A stretch of 64,000 nt of DNA from Gautieria morchelliformis (Eukaryota; Basidiomycota; Agaricomycetes; Gomphales; Gomphaceae): NCBI GenBank assembly GCA_015179125.1, contig WHVA01000188.1, positions 1 to 64,000 of the forward strand. The letters run 5' to 3'. The notes under the pieces are model-generated. The model was not told the DNA's origin, made no database searches, and was given only the letters and a program-made list of their open reading frames with translations. This document shows positions 1-11,436 of the stretch, piece by piece. Position numbers and translations under genes: made by a program. Each line of letters starts with the position of its first letter. Position 1 is the first letter of the stretch.

Positions 1-229
1 AGCTTCTCCTCAGCCTTCTCTATCTGAGTTTCCTCAGCTTCTGTGAGAATATGGCCTGGGGGCATGACTGGAGGATCAGGAGGGTCGAATGGCTCTCCTT
101 CTATATGCCTGAGTAGATTTTTGGACTCAAAATAACTTGTGAGAGTAGCTCGCCACAGAGGCCAATTACTTCCATCTGTTGCAAGCTTCTCCACACCCAA
201 AAGCTTCTGCGAAGTGTCTGCGGGGCCAT
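1..229 (-). pseudogene. Ty1/copia gag N-terminal fragment (Copia-3)
   Basis: Read leftwards from about 229, the minus strand encodes the start of a copia-type Gag. The segment KLATDGSNWPLW, followed by RATLTSYFESKNLL, has the conserved DGSNW...W opening of the copia Gag (UBN2/DUF4219-like) domain that packages element RNA into particles. The frame stays open to the window edge, so the rest of the element lies to the left. The ATG at 229-227 is one base out of frame with the body: the duplicate copy at 788 reads ATG-GGC-CCC, while this one has lost one base in the C run. It is therefore likely inactive unless another start is used. Family assignment is by motif recognition; no RT or integrase is visible here. 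Confidence 0.7.
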
Positions 230-1277
230 AACCCTTGTTAGCAACTAGGGGCTATGGCAGGGAAGGTTCGGTAGAGTTCTTAGAAAGCTAGAATCAAATA
301 TACTCTCTCAGTGAATTTATTGTCACTGATGTATTAATACAATACCTAGAATCAAATATACTACATGATTTTCAGTCAACATGCTATGTAAATATGAAGA
401 ATACTACTCGCCTCTCTCAGTGAATTTATTGTCACTGAGAGAGGAGTGTAATCCTGTCTCAGAAGGCATATACTTGCACCCGGCCCTTTAGCGCCCAAGG
501 GCGCGCGCGTCGAAGTCATTTCAAACTCCGCTGGGTGCAGCCGCCTGTGAAAGTAGAAATAACAGAATGAATGGAGAGATAGGGAGTGGCTAGAAAATTT
601 CGAAAATAAGTAGGGGAGTGGATGCATGGTACAAGAACAGTATGAGAAAATATTGAAACACCACACAATAAATTGAATATATTATGCTTGATTTTGGTGC
701 AGGAGCATAAATGCACCCAACAATTACTTCCATCTGTTGCAAGCTTCTCCACACCCAAAAGCTTCTGCGAAGTGTCTGCGGGGCCCATAACCCTTGTTAG
801 CAACTAGGGGCTATGGCAGGGAAGGTTCGGTAGAGTTCTTAGAAAGCTAGAATCAAATACACTCTCTCAGTGAATTTATTGTCACTGATGTATTAATACA
901 ATACCTAGAATCAAATACACTACATGATTTTCAGTCAATATGCTATGTAAATATGAAAGATACTACTCGCCTCTCTCAGTGAATTTATTGTCACTGAGAG
1001 AGGAGCACTATCCTGTCTCAGAAGGCATATACGTGCACCCGCCCTTTAGCGCCCAAGGGCTCGCGCGTCGAAGTCATTTCAAACTCCGCTGGGTGCAGCC
1101 GCCTGTGAAATAGAAATAAAAGAATGGAATGGAGAGATAGGGAGTGACTAGAAAATTTCGAAAATAAGCAGAGAAATGGATGCATGGTACAAGAACAATA
1201 TGAGAAACAATTGGAAACACACACAATAAATTGAACATATTATGCTTGATTTGGTGCAGGAGCATAAATGCACCCAA
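163..1277. repeat. 558-bp tandem direct duplication at the copia gag leader
   Basis: Bases 163-720 and 721-1277 are two head-to-tail copies that differ by scattered substitutions and a few 1-base indels. Each copy holds the first ~25 codons of the copia Gag (minus strand, start at 788 in the right copy) plus about 470 bp of upstream leader or LTR-like sequence. The duplicated Gag start in the right copy runs straight into leader sequence at the repeat junction, so it cannot make a normal protein. The right edge at about 1277 abuts LINE-A. The copies could be a leader duplication or adjacent LTR-like units; no integrated internal region lies between them. Confidence 0.85.
411..444. other. Perfect hairpin inside the duplicated leader
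   Basis: CCTCTCTCAGTGA and TCACTGAGAGAGG form 13-bp perfect arms around an 8-base loop. The same hairpin recurs at 970-1003 in the second duplicate. A half-copy (CTCTCAGTGAATTTATTG) lies at about 303 and 861. The position upstream of gag on the minus strand would fit a structured RNA leader, but this is inference. Confidence 0.8.
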
Positions 1278-2276
1278 CACTCTGCCCATGCGTTCTCCTA
1301 CTCGGCGGTTTTATCCATCTAGTTGAAATCAGCGTGCCGCTGGGGAGTCTCGGATCTCTCTCTATCTTCTTGAGTTCGCCCATGGCCTCTGGTGCGTGTG
1401 TTATTGGCACATATTCCACTAGCACTGACACCGCCCTCTCTTTTACGACCGAGGTCCCTCCTAGCTTCTCTGCGAGTCGTGCCTTGTTTTGCTGAACCCA
1501 GTTGGCGGCCGCGGGGTTGCCGAGCTCATACACCATGCCTCCGTTGGCTAGGATTTTGGCTCCTATGAAGGTGACCTCTATGCCTTGCGTGTCTTCCTCG
1601 AGCTGCTCTAGGGCCTCGTTTGCTTTCGCTACCAGTTCCTGCTCGGTGAGTTCAGCTAGCGCGTTGTGCTCCACTCTGGGGTCTCTGTCTATTAGTATCT
1701 GGCACTCTCTGGCTCTGGCTCTTGCCAGGTTGTTCGGGTGGGATAGGGGGACGTTACCTTTCAGAGTGGCTGCGTACGCGGTGCCCTTTTCTGCTTCTTC
1801 TCTTATTTTGCTTCTTATCCTCTCTACACTGCAGATTTCTTCTACCGCCAGGTTCGCCTCTTCCGCACTGCTTTTAGCCATATCTGTCGCGCCCCGCGCC
1901 GCCTCCACAGTCGAGTCGAGTTTGGTGAGTATCGGCGCTAAGCCGTCCTCAAAGAGCTTTGCTTGCTTGCCGCCCTTGCCTCTTCGTCTATCATGAGGAT
2001 CGCTACGGATCTGACTCCTTCCTCCATTGTCTTTCCCATGGCGCTGTGGGCTAGCGACAGGAGTACGTAGCTGAGCTGATCTGAAGTGGTCGAGTTGTCT
2101 TTGGCGAGGAAACTGTGCCTATCCAGGAATGCTCGGGCCTGATCTCTGTCGCGGACCGTGGCGTATGGGTCTGCAAGTAGCTCCGTCCTGTTCTTTTTTC
2201 CTACTTGCTGGCTGCTGGCTCTCGTTCGTGGGACGGGCACCGCGGAGGCTGTTGTGGGGTTTGCGTTTTGTGGCAT
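1278..2276 (-). pseudogene. LINE ORF1 (Gag-like RNA-binding protein), LINE-A
   Basis: Minus-strand ORF1 of a non-LTR retrotransposon. The likely start is the ATG at 2276, giving MPQNANPTTAS. The protein is Ala/Glu/Lys-rich and helical, with a conserved block AKILANGGMVYELG after a long acidic helix. The same blocks appear in LINE-B near 40200-41050 (AAKKLANGGIVFDLE, LLADPSVTVRSREQAR), so the two belong to one family. A frameshift lies near 1975: the upstream frame stops at 1938, while the other frame continues through GLAPILTKLDSTVEAARG. The protein is cut off at the 558-bp duplication (1277), before any zinc knuckles, endonuclease or RT. About 160 bases upstream (2277-2440) are probable LINE leader; 2441-2580 shows nothing recognisable. 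Confidence 0.75.
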
Positions 2277-2580
2277 GGCCCCTTTTTTTCTGTTTTTCTC
2301 TGCTGGGTCTGTTTTACTGTGATTATAGTGTGTTTTCGGTAATATATCTGTGAGTCTGGTTGTTGTGTGCGGGTGGGATGAAATTTTTAGGTTTTGTGTG
2401 GTGGTGGTAGGCGTGAGAAAGCTCTTACCCCGCATTCTAATTGTACATCATACTATAAATGGTGATTATCGTCTTCCACGATCGACATGATCGACGTGAT
2501 CAATCACACTCTGGCAGAAGCAGCTGTGCTGACACAGCCATGGGGATATAAATATAGGAGGGAAGAAGACCGGCCACAGG

Positions 2581-2765
2581 CGCTAAGCATATCCGCTGCT
2601 AACTCTGGATGTGATCGACTCGCCAATGCCATTCCATTCTCCTCCCCCACGTAAAGTTGGCCTACAAAACCCATCTAGTCCTCGCTCCCGATACCCGCCA
2701 TCACTACCCCATACCATCAACCTGTGGCTGACAAGGCTGGTGCCGCTTTTAAGGTGCATACTCAC
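2581..2765 (+). repeat. Dispersed repeat R1, partial copy a
   Basis: Similar to the reverse complement of 11437-11650 and, at its right part, to 23395-23487. Shared blocks are GCTAACTC...GATGTGATCGAC, TAGTCCT/GAGTCCTACC and CAACCTGTGGCTGACAAGG followed by CTTTTAAGGTGC. It is the outer end only of the longer R1 repeat. No coding capacity is evident; the identity of R1 is unknown. Confidence 0.65.
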
Positions 2766-3620
2766 CGGGAGTCCCCGAGGGCCGGTCCTGGGAGATGGGA
2801 AGCTTGCATAGATGATCACAGTCTAAGAGTAGGAAAAATTCAGGAGAAAAATGTTTGCATGCAAGGTTCACGCCATCTCCATGTCCGTCATGTCTTTCAT
2901 AATGAGGCACATGGCTGGCAACAAACGACCATGGGGACTTGAATTCAACAGATATTTCGAATGCATCAGAGATGGTCAAAGGAAGAAAATTTACACAAGT
3001 ACAGTACATGAGATATGGGTGTTGTACAACCCATGAGATCAAATACTAGTACAACCATTCTAAATCAATGACAGATCATTTCCTGTTTAATGTAGCTAGG
3101 TCTGAAGCTTCAATTTAGCCCTGCAGCTTGTGGGCAAGAGTCTGCCTTGGCACCGAGGTCGCAAGAGCTCTTTCCATCATTGGCGCACTGGTAGAGGTGT
3201 CCATGGATGCAATTGGACAACCCGTGACCGCAGAAAGCAGCGTTCGGAGCTCTGTGGCAGGGGCAGGAAGTGGCGGCACACACGCTCTTTCCAAGCTATT
3301 AATATGCAGTAATTAGTAATCCTTCCAGATAAATTTTTGATTTTTAAATTCTCAGTCATGACAAAGGGCTATAACTTACTCAGATTATAGTAATGTGCAT
3401 GTATAAATGTTTGACACACAGAACAAGCCTGTAATCAGCTGTTTATGGAAGGGGGGAGAGGTGCATGTCTGTTTTCCTGCTCTCAGCCTTTTCAGCCTTC
3501 TACATGGCCAAAACATCAGCTTTAAGAACTTATAAATATAATATAACATATACATGTACTCTAATTACATGGATGTGACAGTATATTGCTTCAGCTGCAG
3601 CCAGCATGATGTTGTGACAT
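2766..3620. other. No recognisable gene
   Basis: Both strands hold only short open frames without family motifs. The stretch is AT-rich between about 3300 and 3600. I see no repeat shared with the rest of the window. Confidence 0.5.
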
Positions 3621-3720
3621 AATGTTGCGACCACTGTCACATGACCACGATGTCTCATGCTGGTACCGACCTCCATCGCTGCGTTCAACCTCTGGTAAGC
3701 TTAGTTCAAATCGCTCCACT

Positions 3721-5803
3721 ATGGCTGGTAACAAGAACAAAGGTGCTAAAGCTGTAGTTTCTGTGGAGCCACCTCTTGCAAACAACCCCAAAACAGGTCA
3801 GTGCGACACCCTTGACCCCAGCCTTATTATTGAAGGCAGGCACAGCTGTACCCCCTCCTCTCGACTGCGGTCAAGTGGCATACCCACTATCAAGATCCCC
3901 CCTGCATCAAAGAGGAAGGACACTGCTAACGCGTCCACCAACAAACGTGGTGCTGGATCTAAACCACTGTCCATCACCAAATCCAGTGCCTCCACTGAGG
4001 ATGGGGCTACTTCTAAAGGCCTTTCCACTACCCTCTCCACCACATCCACCACATCCAAAACCATCCTCACAGCCAAAGTGCCTGCGTCCCTGAGAATGTG
4101 CCTGGCCGATGAGGTTGCAGGCAAGCAGCACCTCAGCATAGTCCCCAAGGACAGTGAGGATGAGCCCAATGTCCCCAGTGATAATGACGGTCCAGGACCC
4201 GCCGAGGATGATGATATAGAGTATGTGGATGAGGACGAGGACGACAAGGATGATGAAGTGTCTACCACTAATGATGACTGCAACAGTACCACAGAACCCT
4301 CTTCATCTCCACCTCAGCCTCCAAAGAAGAAGGGTAAGGCAGTAAGCAAAGGAAAAGCAACCACAAAGGGTGCTTCACCTGACCATGAGTGTTTTTCTTT
4401 CTTTCTTTTTTTTTTTTTCTTTTCTTTTTTTATGCTTACCAACCTAAATCTTTCATAGTAATTAAAATTGTCATACCATTCTGTAACCAAGTAGGGGTAA
4501 TCACTAATCAAATGCATTACGTTGAGTTGACGATGTTATGACCATGCCACTCAACCATCTCCGTCACCTCCAGAACACCTCCGCAGCACCTCCGACTCTA
4601 TTCCGCATCCTCCGCAACCCAAGACCTCGACCCCTTGTTCTTCAGTACCCCTGGTTGACTCTACCCACCGGCCTCCATACTCGACCCTGAACACAGCAAG
4701 ATACCATTTCCATATTTCCATTTGTTCCGATGCCCATTATACTTATGCACCTTTGTGCTTTGCTATTGTTCTTACTCTACCCTGCACCCCCTTGTCATCC
4801 CCTTGTTCCGCATTGGTTACTTACCCCATATATCTATCTGATTCCCACTCCCTCCAGAATTTGCTTAGTACTACACTATTACTTGTTGCTTCAGCTCTTG
4901 TATAAAACCCCCACATGTATGCCTCCGCTTCTGCAATCAGATAATCGACTTTGATACGTGAATCCCTTTGCACTATCTCCTGTTCTTAGCACAGCGAGTC
5001 TTGCAAGCTCTGTCTCTCTCTCTGCCTACGATCCTCTGTCCTCCGCCTCCTCCAACCTCGGTCTTCCATCCTCCGACCCTCAGCTCTCCCTTCCCAACTT
5101 CCGCCTTCTCCAGCATCCAGAAGTCAAATCCAAAATACTTAGGACGATAGTTCATCAGGGCACAACACATAAGTTGAAGCCATTGTCCTTTCTAGTTCCA
5201 ATCTCCAGGATTTCCAATATGTAACAGACGAGCACCCTTGCCACCGCAAAGTCAACACTTCATTATTTACTTGGCCTGTATGTGCTCCCTGAGGAGAAAA
5301 GGACCGGGCTTGTAACACACTTCTACAAGGACCCGGCCAAGCGCTGCTTTGCACTGGAGATGGAGGATGATTGGTCGGCCTTGAAGGCCAAGTGGGTAAA
5401 CCAGGTGGCGAAAAGGGGTGCGGAAGCTTGTATTGACATTGTTCTTCCCCCAAGGTAAGTTTTTTTTATTCTTTCTCATCATAGATTTAAATGAATGCAC
5501 TCTAATACAGTTCTTTCAATTTTAGAGGAGGCGGTCAAAGCACAGACCGGTGCCACCACAGGTAAACCGAAGGCTAAAAGGAAGGAGCTGGTCAACCCGT
5601 TCCTTTCGCAGAAAGAACTGGTTGAACCTGAAATCCTGGACAAACGAGCCGTCAATGCAAACTCACCCGAATACGAAGCTCAGCTGCAAAAGCTGCTCGA
5701 GATCTGGCCTTGCGATCAACACATCGGTTTGATCTGCATGGTGAAATCGCTGACCAAGCCTACTAACTGGGTGGGCTCCACTCCCGCAGCGAAAATACTC
5801 TGA
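3721..5803 (+). pseudogene. Unrecognised spliced gene split by a solo LTR
   Basis: The first exon opens at ATG 3721 (MAGNKNKGAKAV) and stays open to about 4389. It encodes a Ser/Thr/Pro-rich protein, then an acidic run (IEYVDEDEDDKDDE) and a basic tail (PPKKKGKAVSKGKA) that resembles a nuclear signal. A donor-like GTGTTTTTC follows, then a pyrimidine tract and the solo LTR 4534-5226. The frame resumes right after the target duplication (about 5229) with TLATAKSTLHYLLGLYVLPE and ends at CIDIVLPP. A clear intron follows (GTAAGT near 5455, acceptor TTTTAG near 5526). The last exon runs to the stop at 5801-5803 and includes a Cys/His run (WPCDQHIGLICMV). The phase at the last junction does not fit a simple splice, so a small indel is likely. 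Function unknown; nuclear location is a guess from composition. Confidence 0.5.
4534..5226 (+). mobile_element. Gypsy-1 solo LTR (693 bp)
   Basis: Starts TGTTATGACC and ends ATATGTAACA, with a perfect 5-bp target duplication GACGA at 4529-4533 and 5227-5231. It contains the family TATA box (GTATAAAA, near 4900) and the downstream AATCAGATAAT block. It is the most diverged of the five family LTRs in the window. With no internal region it is a solo LTR left by LTR-LTR recombination. Confidence 0.9.
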
Positions 5804-6790
5804 TGCGATGATCAGAGTGATGCGTGATAGATCATGCCCATCATGTCAATCGCCTAAGTTCGCCATTTATAGAATCGAATGACGCCACATACATGACTAA
5901 GAATGCACGTGATATGATTCTGAGCAAGTTGGCGACAGGTCACGATTGAAAGTTTGGAGTATACCCACCGCGTTATGTCCTCACTAACGGTATAACGTGG
6001 AAGATGGTTTCTTCGTCTTGCTGGATATATCAATGCCATATCCCACGTGACGGAGTTGTTGACTATCCAATCCTTTCTTGTCCGTCTCCTCATGCTCGAA
6101 CGTACACTAGCTCTCAGAACATGCTTTCCTGTTATGATTCATGGTATGGGCCAGTCAGGATGTCACGGAAACAAGTTCGGGCGATTTGTAAGTTCTCACA
6201 CAATACCTGGACATCTGGAGTGTAGACCTCGTTTTGGAGTAGTTTGTAATTATGGCTTGGGCACACCTGAATGCCGTGGGACTGGGTGCAAGTCAACAGC
6301 CGCGTCCAGGCCACCGCTACTGACCTCTTCAGCGACACTCGCATACGGTGATGCCGAGTCTCACTGCACAGCATTCCTAGGTCCAGGTCAATGCATGGTT
6401 CCGTACCTCACCTTAAAGTTTTCCACTTGCTGGCACAGTGAGCGATCCTCTGTATTCACACACAATTACCGTGGCATGACAGGGTTAGACCCACATCCAT
6501 GTACTGAGTCTCCTGAACGAAAGAAAAATTGCATTAGCCTAGGTTTGGCGTAAGTCATCAAGCACCAGGCTTGCGTCTGAGGACGTGTGGCGGGAAACCG
6601 GTGTTTATCCTTGTGCAAGAGACAACAGCTGTGCAACAGGCATGAGAGTGAAAAGGGCGAATACCCAGAGAATCGGGAAAATATGGCTGTCGAACTTCGT
6701 CCATTGCGCAAGGCAAATCTTGGTGTGTCAGAAACCAGTGTTGCTTACCTGCTGATACGATCTGATGATATTGCTTACCGTGGTGGATAG
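5804..6790. other. No recognisable gene
   Basis: Several frames of 60-170 codons exist on both strands, but none shows a domain, conserved motif or splice pattern that I can support. Confidence 0.4.
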
Positions 6791-8001
6791 ACGCACGAGT
6801 AACAGGGTACAGATACAGTCGTGCCTGTTCCAACGATAAGATCGAAGTAATCGGAAGGTTTGACGCTCACTGCCGCTTGCGGTGAGAGTCCGTTCCCAAG
6901 TACGACGTCCACCCTGCGCATGAGAGCCAGAGAGCAGAGGCTTTGGATGTCACCTCCGTCCAGAACAATTACATAGGCAGCTTTGCAGGAGTGCTGCATG
7001 TGCACCGGCGGTTCTGCAAGCAGTGAGCAGAGGGCAGCCATATACTGAGACACAAACCAGAGTACACCGCCAGCATTCAGTGGGCTAGTTGAGAACAAGG
7101 TGAAATGGCCCCATAATTCCAGATAGCAGTGCAGCTTGTGCTCGAGCCATAAGACATAGAATCGGGCTTGATAGAGAAAGCATTGTGGTCTTCTAGTAAA
7201 GAGGGGAGCTTCCTTAACACTGTGCAAATATCACGCCACACCTTGGCTGCATACTGGTAAACTCCCTTGGCGACTGGGTGTTCACAAGTAGAAGCAGCTG
7301 CGTCTTGTGCAATGCGAGACCGCTTGTATGAGACATAACGTTCGGAAATTGGTGTCAGTAGGTCCCCCGAGACACCTCAAAGTTTTCCCGACATTATTTC
7401 GCTCAAGAGGATAGCGGCTCTCGGACTCGGATGAAGCAAGGGCTTCCGTTGACTTCAAATGACCGCCAAACATTATATACACATCCATATGTTTGTACCC
7501 TGAGCGAGAAAAAACACCGTATTAGGGTAGGTTCGAAGCAAGCAGTCAAACCCGGAGCGTGGATCAGAAGACGTCAGTCAGTGCGCCGATGGTTGTGCTC
7601 TTGGATGCATGAGAGTGGGACTGCGAAGTTTCTATGACCAAGAACGCCCCAGAACCGCTGCAATTGGAATTCTAGAACTTTTATAATGGCGTGGAACCTT
7701 GGTGAGCGTACAAGACGAAAAGGTGATCGAAATATTTGTTGCTTGCCTGTTGATACACACTGATGATCTCATCTGCCGCCATCCAGCGAGGAACAAGGCA
7801 GTGATGCCCTTTTCCAACGATGAGCTCGCACTCATTGAAACCTTTGACGCCCACTGCCTCTTGAGGTGAGACTTTCGTAAGTGTGACGCGCACCCATTCG
7901 ACGACGATACACATGAAAGCCAGAGAGGAAAGCCCTCGAATGCGGCCTACCCGATCCAGAGCGGTGCGCAAAGAGCAATGCCTGGAAGAGATGTTCGCCA
8001 C
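6791..8001 (-). pseudogene. Two degenerate paralogous fragments, unknown family
   Basis: The minus-strand segments 6800-6960 and 7795-7950 encode related sequences: LSPQAAVSVKPSDYFDLIVG and VSPQEAVGVKGFNECELIVG, each preceded by a hydrophobic stretch (SLCSLALM and LSSLAFMC). They look like a tandem duplication of one exon. Hydrophobic segments lie upstream (right) in both. The neighbour on the right is a membrane-protein gene, so they might be distant relatives, but I cannot identify the family. Short frames and stops suggest decay or unrecognised introns. Confidence 0.35.
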
Positions 8002-9190
8002 AAAAAAGGCAATGATTCGGAGAACAGCACATCTATGGTGGAAAACAAGGTGCGCCGTACCAGCGGAAGAATGCTCTAGTTACATAATTTGGGCACTGAC
8101 CGGCGACCGGGCCGCCAGCTTGCCGCGGAACGATCAGGTCATCTCGAGCGTAAAATAACGATTTTGTGGTCTGCATTTCCGTGACTCTGTGCATTCGGCA
8201 TTCTTCTAATCTCACCTCAATCGTTTTATAATGTCTCGCTTTTCCTTCTATCCTTCCCAGGCTGGGTCTACAGAGAACGGCACACAACGGCCGTTCTAGT
8301 AGGGTGATGTCTGGACATGAGGTTAGAACTCAGTTTGTTTTATACTACGTGTTGGGCTTACGATTCGTGTCATCAACATCCCGGGGCACTGCCTGATGCG
8401 TCTGAAACCGTTTTAAATAGCTCCTCGAGCATCGAATTCTCACTTCCAGCTGACTGTCACCTTGCTCCCATCACCTTATATATAACGCGCCAACCATAGC
8501 CGAGCCACGGCAGAATCAAGGCTGCTACAGTCCACCGTGCCGGGCTACATTCATAAAGTTACTTACTGTGATGGTAGGGCCTCCATCGTAGTTTGGCAGT
8601 GTTCTGATGTCTGATCTATGACACACCGAAACATGAAGGTGGCAATCAAGCCAAGGCATCAAGAAGCCTTCAACTCTCAATGTCTAGAGGTACTTCGTCT
8701 TGAGGATGGGGAACACCATTTCCGGATCCCATGACAAGCTAACAACCCAGTCGTGCCTCATGGCTCGAGCAGTTAGCATGGACTCCTGGATTCTAGGTAT
8801 TGTAGTGCATCCCCTTTAGTCAGGGTCTGATGTGATTGAAACGGCGACCCCCCAACAGATCATCATCCCTAACCGCCCTGCCGCAGACGCACTCGATAGC
8901 AGCGTTTCTATAAGCTTCTTGATCATCACTAGTGTATGGATTTTGTACTGCGATCAAGGTGCGTGGCGTGAGTTGTAAGTGCGCCATCCCGTTCTCTGAC
9001 TATCGGCAGTGTTATATTTCATGGAGACACCTGCGAAGATCAACGAGGGTATCTACTCGTCTCGGTGGCATTAACCCGGTCTCAGTTCCGTCCCCATCTG
9101 CCATCCTATGCTATAAGGTTCTCTCGGTGGACGGTTCATCTTTAACATCCAGATATCTAACCTGCTTAGTTTCCTGTATACGATCACCAT
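8002..9190. other. No recognisable gene
   Basis: No domain or repeat is recognised on either strand. The last few hundred bases may hold the promoter of the membrane-protein gene starting at 9191. Confidence 0.4.
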
Positions 9191-11006
9191 ATGGCATCTC
9201 AACAGAGCGTGGATATTCAGGCTGTGTCAGATAAGTGAGTAGGTTGGGCCATTCAGTGGTGTAGTCTGACAATCCAGAAGTCTGGCTCTTATCTATGTGG
9301 ACGTTGCCACCCTCAGTGTGTAACGAGTAATCATGGACTATTAACGTATCCCTGATCCAAGCAGCACTCTTCGCCTATGATATTCTCTTGACCCTCCCTT
9401 ATGAGATTACCTATATCTGGCACAGAAGAGTCAGATTAGGAACTGTCCTTTACCTGCTTGCTCGCTACCCTGCCTTACTTCTCCTTATCATTGCGGTATA
9501 CTTAGATATAGCAAACATCCCACTCGAGGTGAGATGGTTTATTCGTGAAACACAGGCTGCTCACATACATATCCAGTATTACCTTTGTGTTCTTTTATAC
9601 ATCATCTGATGCCGAAACAGTGTGTGCAACCCATTGGTTCATCTCGCAGATTGTCTAGGCATTGTGATACTTCCAGGTATAGAAGGTAACTATATACCGG
9701 TAAACGTCCTCAGTCATAAACTTACATACCCCTTGCAGGACTCTTATTGGCGCGAGTATACGCCATGTCCCAGCACAATCAAGGGATGCGGCGGGTGCTT
9801 GGAGCCCTCGGTCTTCTTCTGTACATGGGCAGTTTGAGTACGGGAGTGGTACACACGCTTCCCTTTTAAAGTTCAAGTCTGCCATTAATCTATCATCAAA
9901 TACAATATGGCATTACAGTTTATCGCAGTCAAAAGTGAATGCAACATTACAGGTCCGGATGTGGCCGCTATAATTTTGTGAGTGCCAGAAGCATTTGTAT
10001 TGAAGCAGCTCCATATATCAATTTGTCAGGAGTGAGAAATTCTCATGTTCAGTTGCAGTTTAACAGACCATTGATTCCTAGCGGACACAATAAATGATGT
10101 GTTCATTATGCTTTTTGACACGTTGGTCGTTGTTGTGACACTATACCATACCCTTGGGCTTGTGAGGCGCTCAAGAGAGTTTCCGATGCTCCCTCAAAGG
10201 TCATTGACCCAAATTTTGGCTGAACAAAGTCTGTTAATTCATCCTTACACTTTGAAAATGCTCATGGCTGGTCTAGGTCATAAGATATGGGTGACTACCT
10301 TTTTTGACCGCCGTTATTGAATTTTCCCAGATCTAATACCGGGCCAGATTTGTATTGACGATAACATTAGCCGATCTCATCACTACAAAGGTACTGTATG
10401 ATGTCCAATTTCATGGGACATACCTAACATTCAGTATAACAGGTGTTAAGAGTGAGTTCATTGCATACATACAGTTGGTCGGTCATTTTATGCGCGGTCA
10501 ATAGCCCAGCATTGCAGGCATTCTTACCACTGCGCAGGACAGGTCAGGTCCAAGGAGCCTAGATAATAAGACATATGGCTAATGCTGCATGTAGTCTATC
10601 TATCATCATCATTTGTCGCTGTCATCTTGCCCTTCAAGAGAGGGTTGCTCACCCTAATGGCACCACCCCTTCTGCACACCATGCCGTAACTAGCTTTCGT
10701 GCAGCTGCACGGCAGATTCACGATTCGCTCATGGATGAATTCGGCGATCCGAGCATCCAGGAGATTGGAACATCAGAAGCAATTGGACCCCACAGGGAGG
10801 ACGACCCCTTGTCTAACGCAGTCGTGGGAATCGAGCTTGAGGAAATCCCTCAGGGCAGGGGACCTGCAAGCGCTATAGAAGGTGATGTACGTTCTGAACC
10901 CACCTGTGGTGAGTCATTTGTTGTGGTGGTCCATGCCTTCTTGAGACTCAAAACAATAACCATTGTCGTGGCGGCATCCGCGGGCGAGGTATCACTAGAG
11001 GTGTGA
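9191..11006 (+). CDS. DUF6533-type multi-pass membrane protein, multi-exon
   Basis: A spliced gene of the large, uncharacterised Agaricomycete membrane-protein family with an N-terminal DUF6533 domain. Exon 1 (9191-9234) MASQQSVDIQAVSDK joins across introns 9235-9277 and 9316-9361 (both GT...AG) to read SLALIYVDVATL-T-ALFAYDILLTLPYEI. Exon 3 (9362-9528) gives the family hallmark, a Y-D-x3-T motif, then EITYIW and a hydrophobic helix. Later pieces are LLARVYAMSQHNQGMRRVLG (9739-9869), FDTLVVVVTLYHTLGLVRRS (10099-10230) and a soluble tail from 10575 (SLSIIIICRCHLALQERV then DEFGDPSIQEIG). The joins between 9529 and 9739, and from 9870 to 10575, are not resolved. A TAA follows the fourth piece at 9867-9869, so the gene may be decayed. 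Function of the family is unknown; the membrane assignment rests on hydrophobicity. Confidence 0.6.
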
Positions 11007-11436
11007 TGTGTGTCGGAGAGCAATGTTAGATGAAAGGCATCATGGATAGGGCGTAGATTAAAGAGGTCTCAGAACATTGTGTACCCGAACACCCATATAT
11101 AAGGCACGCAACGAATAATGGTATGATTGTGCTAGATATTTATAAGTGGGCGACAGATTGTTTCGAACCATGAAAATCCATTGAGTTATCAGAGGTCTAA
11201 CTTGAACTGCGTTGCGAGGGATGTTTGGAACAGATATAATGAATTTCTCTCATCTTGCAGAGGTACAAACACGTCTAGATAGTGATTAAGCCGCTTCCTG
11301 TCACTCCACCATCAGATGACCTATGATTCGTGTGGGAATGCGGCTGCACCTTATCCTTGGTCCGGTCAATCGCACCCTTCTGCTGCTCGGGATGCGACCA
11401 ACGACGAGGAATTAGCGTCGATCATTGGGGCAGACG
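11007..11436. other. No recognisable gene
   Basis: Downstream flank of the membrane-protein gene. I see no motifs or repeats before the R1b repeat starts at about 11437. Confidence 0.4.

Noticed and set aside
163..1277. CRISPR-like or LTR pair from direct repeats
   Set aside because: Two adjacent 558-bp copies with no spacer or internal region; neither a CRISPR array nor a paired LTR element.
1268..1996. Plus-strand frames of 75 and 164 codons
   Set aside because: They lie antisense to the LINE-A ORF1 and read as low-complexity Ser/Leu-rich shadows of its alanine-rich coding sequence.
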